64,000 nt of DNA from Microvirga lupini (GTDB lineage Bacteria; Pseudomonadota; Alphaproteobacteria; Rhizobiales; Beijerinckiaceae), in the NCBI RefSeq assembly GCF_014191055.1, contig NZ_JACHWB010000001.1, positions 959,875 to 1,023,874 of the forward strand. Direction: 5' to 3'. The notes under the pieces were generated by a model that saw only the letters and a list, made by a program, of their open reading frames with translations, was not told the origin of the DNA and ran no database searches. The position numbers and the translations under genes were made by a program. Shown piece after piece: positions 11,738 through 20,209 of this stretch (within the stretch, counting starts at the first letter, position 1; every line of letters begins with the position of its first letter).

Positions 11738-12196
11738 ATGCTGCGCGAACGTTTCACCGCCGACATGAAGGAGGCCATGAAGGCCGGGGAAAAGGGCAAG
11801 CTCGGTGCCATCCGGTTGATCCAGGCCGCCCTCAAGGACAAGGACATCGAGGCGAGGGGCAACGGCAAGGAGCCTCTGTCCGACGAGGAGATCCTGGCCC
11901 TCCTGCAGAAGATGGTGAAGCAGCGCCAGGAATCGATCACCATGTACGAGCAGGGCGGCCGCACGGAGCTCGCCCAGCAGGAGAAGGACGAGGTCACGGT
12001 CATCTCCTCCTACCTGCCGCAGCAGATGGACGAGGCCGAGACGAAGGCGGCCATCGAGGCCGCCATCGCCGAGACCGGTGCCGCCTCCATGAAGGACATG
12101 GGCAAGGTCGTCGGCGCCCTGCGCGCCAAGTATGCCGGCCGCATGGACTTCGCCAAGGCGAGCGGCCTCGTGAAGGACATGCTGCCGAAGGGCTAA
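11738..12196 (+). CDS. GatB/YqeY-domain protein
   Basis: 152 aa, almost entirely helical, with the YqeY sequence pattern (LRERFTADMKEAMKAGEKGKL at the start, YLPQQMDEAE near residue 92, MGKVVGALRAKYAGRMD near 128). The domain is shared with the tRNA-binding C-terminus of GatB amidotransferase; the stand-alone role is not settled, though tRNA binding is suspected. It starts at ATG 11738 behind AAGGAGAT and ends one base before the convergent cysteine hydrolase gene. Confidence 0.93.
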   Translation: MLRERFTADMKEAMKAGEKGKLGAIRLIQAALKDKDIEARGNGKEPLSDEEILALLQKMVKQRQESITMYEQGGRTELAQQEKDEVTVISSYLPQQMDEAETKAAIEAAIAETGAASMKDMGKVVGALRAKYAGRMDFAKASGLVKDMLPKG

Positions 12197-12197
12197 T

Positions 12198-12776
12198 TCA
12201 GGCAGCGGCTGCGCTGGCCTCTGCCAGCGCAGCCAGCATCTCCGCCGTCGCGACCACCCTGGCGAACTCGAAGCCGAGCGTCGCCACGTGGACCTGATGG
12301 CTCACCCTCGCCGGGATCGTGCCGCCTTGCCCGTCGGGCAGGTCGAAGCAGTCGCAGGCATCCTCCACGAGGATCATCTCGTAGCCGAGATTGGCTCCAG
12401 TGCGCACGGTGGTCGACACGCACATGTCGGTGGTGATGCCGAACACCACGACCCTGCGGATGCCGAGCCGCTTCAGGCGAAGGTCGAGATCGGTGCCGAT
12501 GAAGGCGGAATTGACGCTCTTTGCAACGACAGGCTCGCCCGCACGCGGCTCGAAGCCCGGACGGAACGCATTGCCGCCCTGATCCGGGGCCAGGGTCGAG
12601 CCCGGCTCGACCGAGTCGTGCTTCACATGGATGATCGGCAGGCTCCGAGCCCGCCACGCGCTCAGAATGGCCTGGCCGTTGCGGTCGACGGCGTCGTTCC
12701 AACGGCCGGGCCAGGAGGGGCTGTCGAAGGCCTGCTGCATGTCGACGGGCAGAAGAATGGTCTGGGCGAAGGTCAT
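12198..12776 (-). CDS. Isochorismatase-family cysteine hydrolase
   Basis: 192 aa with the complete catalytic triad of this fold: Asp12 (LLPVDMQQAF), Lys86 (VVAKSVNSAF) and Cys119 (GITTDMCVSTTVR). Members hydrolyse amides or vinyl ethers such as nicotinamide, N-carbamoyl compounds or ureidoacrylate; the substrate here is unknown. ATG 12776 is preceded by AAGGAG at good spacing. It is divergent from an Lrp-type regulator, which may control it. Confidence 0.87.
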   Translation of the reverse strand: MTFAQTILLPVDMQQAFDSPSWPGRWNDAVDRNGQAILSAWRARSLPIIHVKHDSVEPGSTLAPDQGGNAFRPGFEPRAGEPVVAKSVNSAFIGTDLDLRLKRLGIRRVVVFGITTDMCVSTTVRTGANLGYEMILVEDACDCFDLPDGQGGTIPARVSHQVHVATLGFEFARVVATAEMLAALAEASAAAA

Positions 12777-12892
12777 GGGGCATCTCCTTGTCCCTCATGT
12801 CTTCGCGCGTTCAAGTGCCGGATTCACTAGACAAGATGACCGGCTGACCGGCTAAGTGTCGGCCAAAGTGGGTCACAGGACGGTTTCGGGGC

Positions 12893-13327
12893 ATGGTGCT
12901 GGACGAGAAAGACAAGATCCTGATCGCGGCCCTGCGGAAGAATGCCCGCGAGAGCCTCGTCGGTCTTGCCCGCAGCGTAGGCCTGTCGCGCAGCGCCACC
13001 CAGGAGCGGATGCGTCGCCTGGAGCGGGAGGGCGTCATCAGGGCCTATACGGTGGAGCTGGCCTCGGCTCAGGATCCCGCCGTCAGGGCCATGATCGCAG
13101 TCGCCTTCGAGCCGGGTTTCCGCTGCAAGCAGGTGGTGCCCCACCTCGCGGGCATTCCGGAGGTCGTCGCCTGCCACTCCCTGACGGGCTCCATCGACCT
13201 GATGGTCAACGTGGCCTGCGATTCCAACGCCACGCTCAACCGTATCCGGGACATCGTCGCCTCCGTGCGCGGCGTGGCCACCGCCACGACCCATATCGTT
13301 CTCGCGACGGAGTGGGCGCGGGAATAG
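12893..13327 (+). CDS. Lrp/AsnC-family transcriptional regulator
   Basis: 144 aa. An N-terminal AsnC helix-turn-helix (about residues 4-50: DEKDKILIAALRKNARESL ... GLSRSATQERMRRLEREGVI) is followed by the ligand-binding AsnC_trans_reg/RAM domain (residues 62-140). Such proteins form octamers and respond to amino acids. The nearest likely target is the divergent cysteine hydrolase 116 bp away, whose spacer contains a direct repeat ACCGGCTG/ACCGGCTA near 12839-12854. Confidence 0.9.
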   Translation: MVLDEKDKILIAALRKNARESLVGLARSVGLSRSATQERMRRLEREGVIRAYTVELASAQDPAVRAMIAVAFEPGFRCKQVVPHLAGIPEVVACHSLTGSIDLMVNVACDSNATLNRIRDIVASVRGVATATTHIVLATEWARE

Positions 13328-13721
13328 GCCGGGTCCATGTGTCCCAGGCGTGGACATCGCGGTTCGTTCGACGTTTCAAACAGCCAGCGCCTTCGGGCCC
13401 GCAGCGGGTGGGCTGCGAGCCGTCAGGTGAGATCGAGGGAGGCGTGCTGGGCAGCCCGGCTCGATGGGTGTGGTGAGAAGTGAAGAGCCGGACCTGCTCG
13501 TCACGCGCGGTTTGTTTCAGCGGACCTGGATCTGCGCCAGGATCGGCCACCCGCGATCACAGGCGTGCGAGACCTGCGGCGGGACCGCGCCTCGTCCCGC
13601 ATCTGCGACGCCTCGCGAGCGCGCCCCTCTGTGGACGAGGATGAACCATGATATAGCCCAGCTTAGGACCAAAGTCAAGAACAAAGTGAGAACAAGACGT
13701 AGCCTCACACCCGTAGCCCAC

Positions 13722-13816
13722 ATCCTGAGGAGGTCGCCTAGGCGACCGTCTCGAAGGAGGCTCCAGAGGGTGCTGGACGATCCTTCGAGACGCAGCTTCG
13801 CTGCTCCTCAGGATGA
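13722..13816. repeat. Nested palindromic intergenic repeat (type A)
   Basis: The outer arms CATCCTGAGGAG (13722-13733) and CTCCTCAGGATG (13805-13816) are perfect inverted copies, and inner arms GTCTCGAAGGA (13749-13759) and TCCTTCGAGAC (13782-13792) form a second perfect pair. A shorter relative with the same CATCCTGAGGAGGTCGC core is at 32146-32189. I infer a dispersed REP-like element. Confidence 0.85.
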
Positions 13817-13846
13817 GGCTGGAGAGATGGACAGCAGAGACAGAAA

Positions 13847-13868
13847 TCCCCGGGACGTGCCCGGGGAT
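13847..13868 (-). terminator. Possible terminator hairpin downstream of the IalB gene
   Basis: ATCCCCGG / CCGGGGAT form an 8-bp perfect stem with a 6-base loop, 32 bp beyond the stop of the minus-strand IalB-family gene. The T-rich tail on the minus strand is weak (ATTTCTG), so it could also be part of the neighbouring repeat. Confidence 0.4.
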
Positions 13869-13899
13869 GATGTAGAGGAAATGAGCGGCGGCGAAGCCG

Positions 13900-14703
13900 T
13901 TACGGCTTGACCTCGGGGGCTCCGGCGCTGGCCTCGGGGGCCTGACCGGGGTTGCCGAAATTGCCCATCCGGCGGCTGCGCTGCTCTTCCGCCTGCTTCT
14001 GGAACTCCTCCTGAATCTTCTTCTGCTGCTCGGCCAGGACCTGCGGATCGACCGGCGGCCCATCGAAGGCCTTGCCGAAACCCTCCGTCGGCACGGTGAA
14101 GGTCACTTCCCTGCCGGCCTGGTTCCGGGTGCTGATGTTCAGGGTCGTGCCCTTCTTGAGGGCGCTGACGAGCTCATCCTTCACCACTGCTTCGGCGAAG
14201 CACCCATGCGGAACGCACATCGAGTAGCGTCCGGCCACAGGCTGGCTTTTCTCGGCCATGATCCGGATGCCCGGCGGCACGAGCATGCCGAGCGGCATAA
14301 GGATGCGGATGGTCTTCTGCACCGTCTTGGCCTTCACATCATAGAGGGCCACGGCAACGATGCGCTGCCCCTTCTCGGTCACGAAATCGCGTGTGGTGTA
14401 ACAGATCTCGGCATTTGCACGCTCATCCTTGGCGCAGACCTTCGTCCATTCCGGCTGCGACGGCGATGCCTTGAGTGGGACCACCACGGGAGCGGCGGCA
14501 GGAGGCTGGGCTGTCGGAGCGGGCTGCGCCTTGGGGGCAGGCTGTTCTTTCGGAGCGGGCTGCTTCGGCTTCGGGGCCTGTCCTGAGGTCTGCGCGAAGC
14601 CCGGCAGGGGGCTGAGCGCCAGCAGGGCGGCGATCACAGCCCCAGGAAGGCGGAGTGTCATAGGCATTTCGGGAGTTTTCCTCTCGTTGAAACGGATCGT
14701 CAT
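13900..14703 (-). CDS. IalB-family periplasmic protein
   Basis: 267 aa. A signal peptide (hydrophobic AVIAALLALSPLPGFAQ around residues 21-37) is followed by a Pro/Lys/Ala/Gln-rich linker (about residues 40-75), then an invasion-associated-locus-B domain (WTKVCAKDER ... EICYTTRDF ... GRYSMCVPHGCFAEAVV) with paired cysteines, and a charged, probably helical Gln/Glu-rich tail. IalB-like proteins are common in free-living alphaproteobacteria and usually have no demonstrated role in invasion. I use ATG 14703, which has AGGGAGA 8 bases upstream; ATGs at 14667 and 14661 would shorten the leader. Confidence 0.8.
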   Translation of the reverse strand: MTIRFNERKTPEMPMTLRLPGAVIAALLALSPLPGFAQTSGQAPKPKQPAPKEQPAPKAQPAPTAQPPAAAPVVVPLKASPSQPEWTKVCAKDERANAEICYTTRDFVTEKGQRIVAVALYDVKAKTVQKTIRILMPLGMLVPPGIRIMAEKSQPVAGRYSMCVPHGCFAEAVVKDELVSALKKGTTLNISTRNQAGREVTFTVPTEGFGKAFDGPPVDPQVLAEQQKKIQEEFQKQAEEQRSRRMGNFGNPGQAPEASAGAPEVKP

Positions 14704-14815
14704 GGGCCGGCTCTCCCTGAAGCTGAGTGATGCTCGCCTGGAACCCACCTTGGGGATCGGCCGTCTATCGGGGAGGTTGATGTCAGAATTTGGATGGTGA
14801 GTCAGAGCATCGGAC

Positions 14816-14934
14816 CCAAAAGTGGAACCCACTTTTGGGATAAATCCGATGCTTCGATCAAGAGCGCATCGTGTGGACCGGAAAACCGGAGCCACTTTTC
14901 GCTGGCGCGGCCCGCTGGCTCCGCACGATGCGCT
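14816..14934. repeat. Pair of palindromic intergenic repeats (type B)
   Basis: Two adjacent palindromes: 14816-14853 with arms AGCATCGG / CCGATGCT enclosing CCAAAAGTGG / CCACTTTTGG, and 14863-14934 with arms AGCGCATCGTG / CACGATGCGCT. A second copy of the same pair, in the opposite order, is at 54283-54395. I infer a REP-like family typical of Hyphomicrobiales genomes. Confidence 0.85.
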
Positions 14935-14961
14935 GAGACCCATCTGCAGGAGAATGCGCGA

Positions 14962-15204
14962 ATGAACAAGGGATTTGGTGTAACCGTCACGGTGCCGCAG
15001 CCGGATGGCCAGGAGCCCAAGACGGCCCCTCTGGTGGTCGTCGCCCGGGACGAGCGCGATGCCGAGTTGGTGGCCGCACTGGCAGCGGGGCCGCAGGCCT
15101 CCGCCGAAACCCTGCGCGAACTCACGGACGAAGAGGTTCTGGCCTATGATCTTGATCTCCAGGCGCATGGCAGCGCGAAGGTCCTGCCCATCCTAAACCT
15201 GTAG
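14962..15204 (+). CDS. Small hypothetical protein
   Basis: 80 aa. The ATG at 14962 is preceded by AGGAGA at 8-base spacing and the codon usage is normal for the region, so I regard it as real. The protein is acidic in its second half (ETLRELTDEEVLAYDLDL) and has a short beta-rich N-terminus (VTVTVPQPDG). No signal peptide, membrane segment or known motif is visible. It starts 28 bp after a type B repeat. Function unknown. Confidence 0.65.
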   Translation: MNKGFGVTVTVPQPDGQEPKTAPLVVVARDERDAELVAALAAGPQASAETLRELTDEEVLAYDLDLQAHGSAKVLPILNL

Positions 15205-15410
15205 AGCTCCCGAAATCGGGGCGAAGCGCCGCAGCGACCCGCACCATCGTCTGATGTTCAAGATTCGGCTTTGCTGCTAGGCAGATTCGAGACCCTCCTG
15301 ACCTTTCCCATGCCTTCGCAGCCCATCATCGCAGCGTGCCTGACCCTTCAACCGACCTGGTACCGTTACCGGAGCGAAGCGATGCCGGAATGGCCATTCA
15401 GGAGACGTTG

Positions 15411-17570
15411 ATGCACGGTCAGCCGGACCCTTTCATGCATTCTCCGGGAGATGCTCCGACGGACCGTCTGCGTCTCTTTTTTCAGCAGGCTCCGGGGATA
15501 ATCGCCATCGTCAGCGGGCCCGATCACGTTTTCGAGTTCGCCAACACGGCTTATCTCGATCTCGTCGGCCGGCGCGAGGTTGTCGGCCAGCGGGTGCGCG
15601 ATGTGCTCCCGGAGCTGGACGAGCAGGGCACCGTGGCGCTCCTCGATAACGTGTACGCGACCGGGGAACCGTGCATCGGACGACGCATGCCCGTCGCTTT
15701 CCGGCGGCACGCGAACGCTTCGGCGGAAACCCGGTACATGGATTTCGTGTACCAGCCGGTCTTGGACGAACAGGGGCGGGTAACCGGCATCTTCGCCCAA
15801 GGCTTCGATGTCACCCGGCAGGTCGAGACCGAAACAGCCTTCAGCGAGAGCGAGGCGCGGTACCGGCTCTTTTCGGAAGAGACGCGGGAAGGCGTGGTCA
15901 TCCACAATGGCGAAGTCATTCTCGACTGCAACCCGGCCTATGCCCGCATCTTCGGCTACGCCGATGTCGCCGAGGTGATCGGGTTGCCCAGTGCGGCCTG
16001 CGTGACGCCCAGAAGCGCAGCCCTCCTTCAGGAGAAAAGAGCCCTTAACAGCGAAGAGCCCTACGAAATCGAGGCCATCCGCAAGGACGGCTCCGTCTTC
16101 CCGGCCGAGTTCGTGGGACGCGTGGCCACATGGAAGGGCGAGAAGGTCCGCATCGGGCTGGCCCGCGACTTGACGGAGCGCAAACGGCGCGAGGCGGCGC
16201 TGCGCGTGAGCGAGGCGCACTTCGCCGCGATCTTCGACCAATCCGCCGCCGGGTTCGCGGAATCCGACCTGACGGGACGCTTTCTTCGGGTGAACGACCG
16301 CTTCTGCGACATTACCGGCTATTCCCGCGAGGAACTCGTGAATATGCGGCGCATGCAGGACATCACCCATCCCGATGACCTGCCCGGAAACCTCGTCCTC
16401 TTCCAGAAGGCCGTCGAGGCCGGCGAGCCGTTCGAAATCGAAAAGCGCTACATTCGACCGGACGGTTCGGAGATCTGGGTCAGCAATACCGTGACCCTGA
16501 TCCATGACGAAGCAGGGCGGCCGCAATCGATCGCATCCGTCAGCCTCGACCTCACGGCCCGTCGCGAGGCCGAGGCCGCCCTGCGCCAGAGCGAGTCCCG
16601 CCTGCGGCTGGCGCTCGATGCCGGCCGGATGGCCGTGTGGGAGAGCGACACGCGCACCAACTCCGTGACGATCTCTCCCGAACTCAACCGTCTTCTTGGC
16701 TTTTCCGACGATGAGACGCCCAGCATCGAGGAGATCAGAGCCCGTTACGCGCCCGGGTCTCAGGACCGGCTCCGGGCCGCCGCGGTCGCGGCGATCGGAC
16801 GGGGTGAGCGCTATGCCGAGGAAGAGCTTGAGGTGATCTGGTTGGACGGCTCCCGTCACTGGCTGCTTCTCAGGGCCGACCTGGAAGTCACCCCCGGAGA
16901 GGGAGGGGCCGTTTTCGTCAAAGCAACCGGTGTTGCCTTCGACATCACCGAACGCAAGCTGTGGGAGGAGCGTCAGCGCCTGCTGATCAACGAGTTGAAC
17001 CACCGGGTGAAGAACACGCTTGCCACCGTGCAATCGCTGGCGGCGCAGAGTTTCCGCGAAACAGGAGCAGCCGGCGGGCCGAACTTCACGGCTTTCCAGG
17101 AACGCCTTTTCGCCCTGGCCCGCGCGCATGACGTTCTCACCCGCGACAACTGGGAGGGAGCCGAGCTTCGCGAGATCATCGGCGAGGTGATCGAACCCTA
17201 TTGCCGCCGATCCAGCGGGCGCTGCGACATCGATGGACCTCGTGTCCGGCTGACGCCGAGCATGGCGCTCGCCCTGTCCATGGCCGTTCACGAGCTTGCG
17301 ACCAATGCGGCGAAGTATGGGGCTTTGTCGGCGGCGGAAGGGCAGGTGTCGATCTCGTGGTCCGTCATGCCCGGCAACCCGAGACAGCTGATCCTGTGCT
17401 GGCAGGAGCGGGGAGGCCCTGCCGTTGCGTTTCCTCAGCGCAAGGGTTTCGGCACGCGGCTGATCGAGCGCAGCCTAGCGCAGGAACTCGCAGGCGAGGT
17501 GAGCCTGGCCTACGTTCCCACGGGCGTCGTCTGCACGATCAAGGCTCCGCTGCCGGAGAGCATGGCTTAA
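15411..17570 (+). CDS. Multi-PAS HWE-family sensor histidine kinase
   Basis: 719 aa, no membrane segment, so cytoplasmic. At least four PAS/PAC units run from about residue 25 to 530 (e.g. FEFANTAYLDLVGRREVVGQ, FRVNDRFCDITGYSREELV region, ending in DLTERKRREAAL, DLTARREAEAAL and DITERKLWEERQ). The transmitter has the phospho-acceptor His in INELNHRVKNTLATVQSLA, N-box ATNAAKYGALS and the W-x-E feature (CWQERGG) that define HWE kinases, common in alphaproteobacteria for light, redox or general stress signalling. ATG 15411 has AGGAG 6 bases upstream; GTG 15336 and ATG 15390 are in-frame alternatives. No response regulator is adjacent, so it is an orphan. Confidence 0.9.
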   Translation: MHGQPDPFMHSPGDAPTDRLRLFFQQAPGIIAIVSGPDHVFEFANTAYLDLVGRREVVGQRVRDVLPELDEQGTVALLDNVYATGEPCIGRRMPVAFRRHANASAETRYMDFVYQPVLDEQGRVTGIFAQGFDVTRQVETETAFSESEARYRLFSEETREGVVIHNGEVILDCNPAYARIFGYADVAEVIGLPSAACVTPRSAALLQEKRALNSEEPYEIEAIRKDGSVFPAEFVGRVATWKGEKVRIGLARDLTERKRREAALRVSEAHFAAIFDQSAAGFAESDLTGRFLRVNDRFCDITGYSREELVNMRRMQDITHPDDLPGNLVLFQKAVEAGEPFEIEKRYIRPDGSEIWVSNTVTLIHDEAGRPQSIASVSLDLTARREAEAALRQSESRLRLALDAGRMAVWESDTRTNSVTISPELNRLLGFSDDETPSIEEIRARYAPGSQDRLRAAAVAAIGRGERYAEEELEVIWLDGSRHWLLLRADLEVTPGEGGAVFVKATGVAFDITERKLWEERQRLLINELNHRVKNTLATVQSLAAQSFRETGAAGGPNFTAFQERLFALARAHDVLTRDNWEGAELREIIGEVIEPYCRRSSGRCDIDGPRVRLTPSMALALSMAVHELATNAAKYGALSAAEGQVSISWSVMPGNPRQLILCWQERGGPAVAFPQRKGFGTRLIERSLAQELAGEVSLAYVPTGVVCTIKAPLPESMA

Positions 17571-17582
17571 ATCTTCAATGGC

Positions 17583-17804
17583 TCAGGAGCGCGGCTTGGG
17601 GATCGGCGTTGAATGCCGTGGCTTGGGAGCCTCCACGAGCCGAAACCGCACGGGTGCGGATGTCCAGCTGGAGGGCGGCCGCAGAGGGACCTCGCACGCG
17701 GTGAACAGGCTTTGTCCTTCGGCATTCGTGACCTCAAAGACGTAGCCGGGCCGCGCGAGCCGCGGGCATTCCTGCCACCGATCGAAATCAATCCACTCGC
17801 TCAT
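17583..17804 (-). CDS. Small hypothetical protein downstream of RTX protease
   Basis: 73 aa, starting at ATG 17804 only 15 bp after the stop of the RTX metalloprotease gene on the same strand, so probably cotranscribed. The N-terminal half is Trp/Phe-containing and soluble-looking (MSEWIDFDRWQECPRL, GYVFEVTNAEG); the C-terminus is Pro/Arg/Lys-rich. No signal peptide or membrane segment. I do not recognise a family. An overlapping frame on the same strand is arginine/proline-rich and is not a gene. Confidence 0.55.
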   Translation of the reverse strand: MSEWIDFDRWQECPRLARPGYVFEVTNAEGQSLFTACEVPLRPPSSWTSAPVRFRLVEAPKPRHSTPIPKPRS

Positions 17805-17819
17805 TTCGACCCGTCCAGC

Positions 17820-19901
17820 CTAGAGATGGAAGTCGCCCTTGCTCATTGTAGAGAGCCCCGCCACTTTGACCTGGAAATCGGCAACCTGATCGCCGTTCAC
17901 ATCACCTGAGAGCGTGCCGCTTACGAACTGAAGCTGCCCGGCCTTCCCGCTGAAGGCGGATTTGCCGATGAAGGTGAAGGCCTGATTGCCATCGACCTTG
18001 CTGTTCGCATCGATGCCGCGCAGGTCGATGCGATCGCTGCCGCGTACGAAGTCTCTGATCGTGTCGATATGCGAGCCGCGGGAATGACTTACGGCCGTGA
18101 ACACGAACCTATCTGCATTGCCGCCGCCGTACAGCACGTCCTTGCCGGGGCCGCCGACCAGGATATCCTTCCCTGCGCCGCCATAAAGGATATCGTTGCC
18201 GCTCTGGCCGTAAAGCCTGTCATCGCCTGCGCCGCCTTTGATCGTGTTGTGGCCGCTGTTGCCGATGAGCTTGTCGGTGTGGGCGCTGCCGATGAGGCCC
18301 TCAATGCTCGCGTAGGCATCGCCGGCAGCGTCGCCCCGGTTCGCCGATGGCGAGGTCAGGCTAGCGACCACTCCTGTCGAGGCACTGGCATAGCTTGCAT
18401 GGTCGATCCCGCTGCCGCCGCTGAGATAGTCCCCGCCTGCCCCGCCGAGCAGGGTGTCGCCGCCGCCCCTGCCGTAGAGCTTATCGCTGCCCGCGCCGCC
18501 ATAAAGCGTGTCCTTGCCGTCGGTGCCCGGCACCGTGAGATCAGCAGGCCTGGGCTCTGCCGGAGTGGGAGAAACGACCACCGGGGTGTTGACTGCGGGC
18601 TCCTGGGTGACGGGCTCGAAGCCTGTGAGGCCTGTTGTGCTGATCGTCTCGGAAGAGGAACCTGTTCCGAGCTCAGCAACGTCGTACAATCTGTCGGCGA
18701 ACTGGAACAGCTCGATACTCGAGGCACTATCCAGGCCATCGGGCGCACCGGAGCGCAAGTCGGTGATCTGAACGGATCCATCGGCCTTCCAAAGAAGGGC
18801 GTATTGCGACCGCTTCCCGCTGTAGATCACCGTGTCGTTCCCGGCACTCCCATCCAGCGTGTCGTTGCCCTCGGCGCCGGTGAGCCTGTCGTTTCCGGCA
18901 TTGCCCTTGAGCGTATTCGCAGCTTGGTTGCCGACAATCACATCCGCGCCCGTTCCGCCGATCGCATTCTCGATGAGCGAGCGCGTGTCGCCCTGATGGA
19001 GCAGGGCGTTGGCGATGTTGCCGGCAGCCAACCGCGAGCCGTCGTAGCGCAGTTTGGCGAGCTGGCCCGTGGCCGTGGTGGTCCAGCCTCCCGGCCGAAG
19101 GTCGACCTTCAGGTTCGTGCCGTAATTCGAGAAATTGTAGCTGTCGTTGCCGCCGCCGTCCCAGACCGTGAGCAGGATCCTGTTGCCCCCGGGGGCTCCC
19201 TGGCCGGCGCCGTCGATGAACATCTCGCCGGTGGTGGCGCTCCAGGTATAGACCGTGCTGCCGCTGTTGGTGTTGTAGTTGGCGCCGTAGAGATGCTGCA
19301 GGGCCGCGATGTCGAGCATCATCAGCGATTGGGCATAGCCCCAGGTTTCGTTGCCGTAGCCACCTGTCGTCGAGGCGCCGATGTAAGAGCGATAGCTCAT
19401 GACCGTGTACTCCATGGAGTCACGGTCGGCCGGCAGGCCGGACTCGTGCGGATGCTCCAGCCCGAGGGCATGCCCGATCTCGTGGATGAAGGTCAGGAAG
19501 GCGTAGTTGCCCTTCACGGGTTTGCTGTAGGCGCCGCTCGATTTGTTGAACCAGGAATCGCCGCCTTCAGCTGCGGTGCTGGGGTAGTAGGCCCAGGCCG
19601 TTCCGGGCACGTCCGACAGGCCGAACCTCAGGTTCGCATGGGTGGTTGCCGTCTCGGTGATTTCGGCGAAGGTGAGGTTCGCCACCGAGGCCATCGCCGA
19701 CAGGGCCGTGCGGGCGGTCGCCTGCTGAAGGGCGTTCAGAGCCCCGAAGCTGGCGGTCTCCCCTTCACCATAAGATATGCCGTAGAGAGAGGCATTCGTC
19801 GGGAAGCTGTAGGTGAAGTCAGTGGCGGCCCATTTCAGGTTTCCAAGCAGTCCATCGATGTAAGCATCGCCAATCGAACCAATTGTCGTAACAGCGGGCA
19901 T
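17820..19901 (-). CDS. Serralysin-like RTX zinc metalloprotease
   Basis: 693 aa. The catalytic domain carries the metzincin motif HEIGHALGLEHP (about residues 140-151) and the Met-turn MSYRSY (about 168), as in peptidase family M10B. After it come RTX-type nonapeptide repeats in blocks (near residues 325-360, 465-505 and 545-605, with GGxGxDxLxG units) separated by linkers, and a terminal serralysin C domain (FVFTAVSHSRGSHIDTIRDF ...). There is no N-terminal signal peptide, so secretion by a type I system recognising the C-terminus is expected, but no exporter is nearby. ATG 19901 has GGAG 9 bases upstream. Confidence 0.92.
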   Translation of the reverse strand: MPAVTTIGSIGDAYIDGLLGNLKWAATDFTYSFPTNASLYGISYGEGETASFGALNALQQATARTALSAMASVANLTFAEITETATTHANLRFGLSDVPGTAWAYYPSTAAEGGDSWFNKSSGAYSKPVKGNYAFLTFIHEIGHALGLEHPHESGLPADRDSMEYTVMSYRSYIGASTTGGYGNETWGYAQSLMMLDIAALQHLYGANYNTNSGSTVYTWSATTGEMFIDGAGQGAPGGNRILLTVWDGGGNDSYNFSNYGTNLKVDLRPGGWTTTATGQLAKLRYDGSRLAAGNIANALLHQGDTRSLIENAIGGTGADVIVGNQAANTLKGNAGNDRLTGAEGNDTLDGSAGNDTVIYSGKRSQYALLWKADGSVQITDLRSGAPDGLDSASSIELFQFADRLYDVAELGTGSSSETISTTGLTGFEPVTQEPAVNTPVVVSPTPAEPRPADLTVPGTDGKDTLYGGAGSDKLYGRGGGDTLLGGAGGDYLSGGSGIDHASYASASTGVVASLTSPSANRGDAAGDAYASIEGLIGSAHTDKLIGNSGHNTIKGGAGDDRLYGQSGNDILYGGAGKDILVGGPGKDVLYGGGNADRFVFTAVSHSRGSHIDTIRDFVRGSDRIDLRGIDANSKVDGNQAFTFIGKSAFSGKAGQLQFVSGTLSGDVNGDQVADFQVKVAGLSTMSKGDFHL

Positions 19902-20209
19902 CGCCCCTAGCTCCAAAAATTATTTCGTAATGATATTCGCAATACTGAAATGCTGGCACTCGGCCGTTAATAATCTTGAAACAAGCTACGCGAGGTCTAC
20001 AGAACCCGGCTCCCGCACGGCAGCCGAATCACGAGACTAAGCGGTCGGATGACCCTTGGGAAGACGCCTTCCAAGGCTCTGAAAGGGGATTGGCTTCGGG
20101 TCGAAAAGGCCACCCTGTGGATTATGGGCACAGAAAAGCTTGACCGTTCCGTTTTTCGCTCCCCGCCCGCCGCCCTAGGTTATGCAACATGTTTGGAGAC
20201 TGACGCCTC
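19902..20209. other. Spacer between divergent RTX protease and dnaG
   Basis: A 308-bp divergent intergenic region. The part next to the protease gene is AT-rich (19910-19990), consistent with a promoter. An inverted repeat CCTTGGGAAG / CCTTCCAAGG lies at about 20052-20074. No protein-like frame is present. I cannot identify a specific promoter with confidence. Confidence 0.5.

Larger units (their letters stand above)
13328..13899. other. Intergenic spacer with palindromic repeats, no convincing gene
   Basis: This 570-bp stretch holds no reading frame with protein-like composition; frames through it are rich in Arg, Pro and Ser. It contains a nested palindromic repeat at 13722-13816 (listed separately) and a hairpin at 13847-13868. 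The sequence around 13640-13700 is noticeably less GC-rich than its surroundings. Confidence 0.7.

Noticed and set aside
13464..13910. A possible protein of about 150 aa in the spacer after the Lrp gene
   Set aside because: The frame is Arg/Pro/Ser rich, has no ribosome binding site and overlaps palindromic repeats.
13900..14703. Invasion virulence factor, suggested by the IalB family name
   Set aside because: IalB-like proteins are widespread in free-living alphaproteobacteria, and nothing else in the window suggests a pathogen.
18100..18500. Regular short repeats that could suggest a CRISPR or satellite array
   Set aside because: They are in frame, about 27 bp long and encode GGxGxDxLxG calcium-binding units of the RTX protease.
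18069..19910. A long plus-strand frame opposite the RTX protease
   Set aside because: The minus strand carries clear metzincin and RTX motifs; the opposite frame shows only repeat-driven low complexity.
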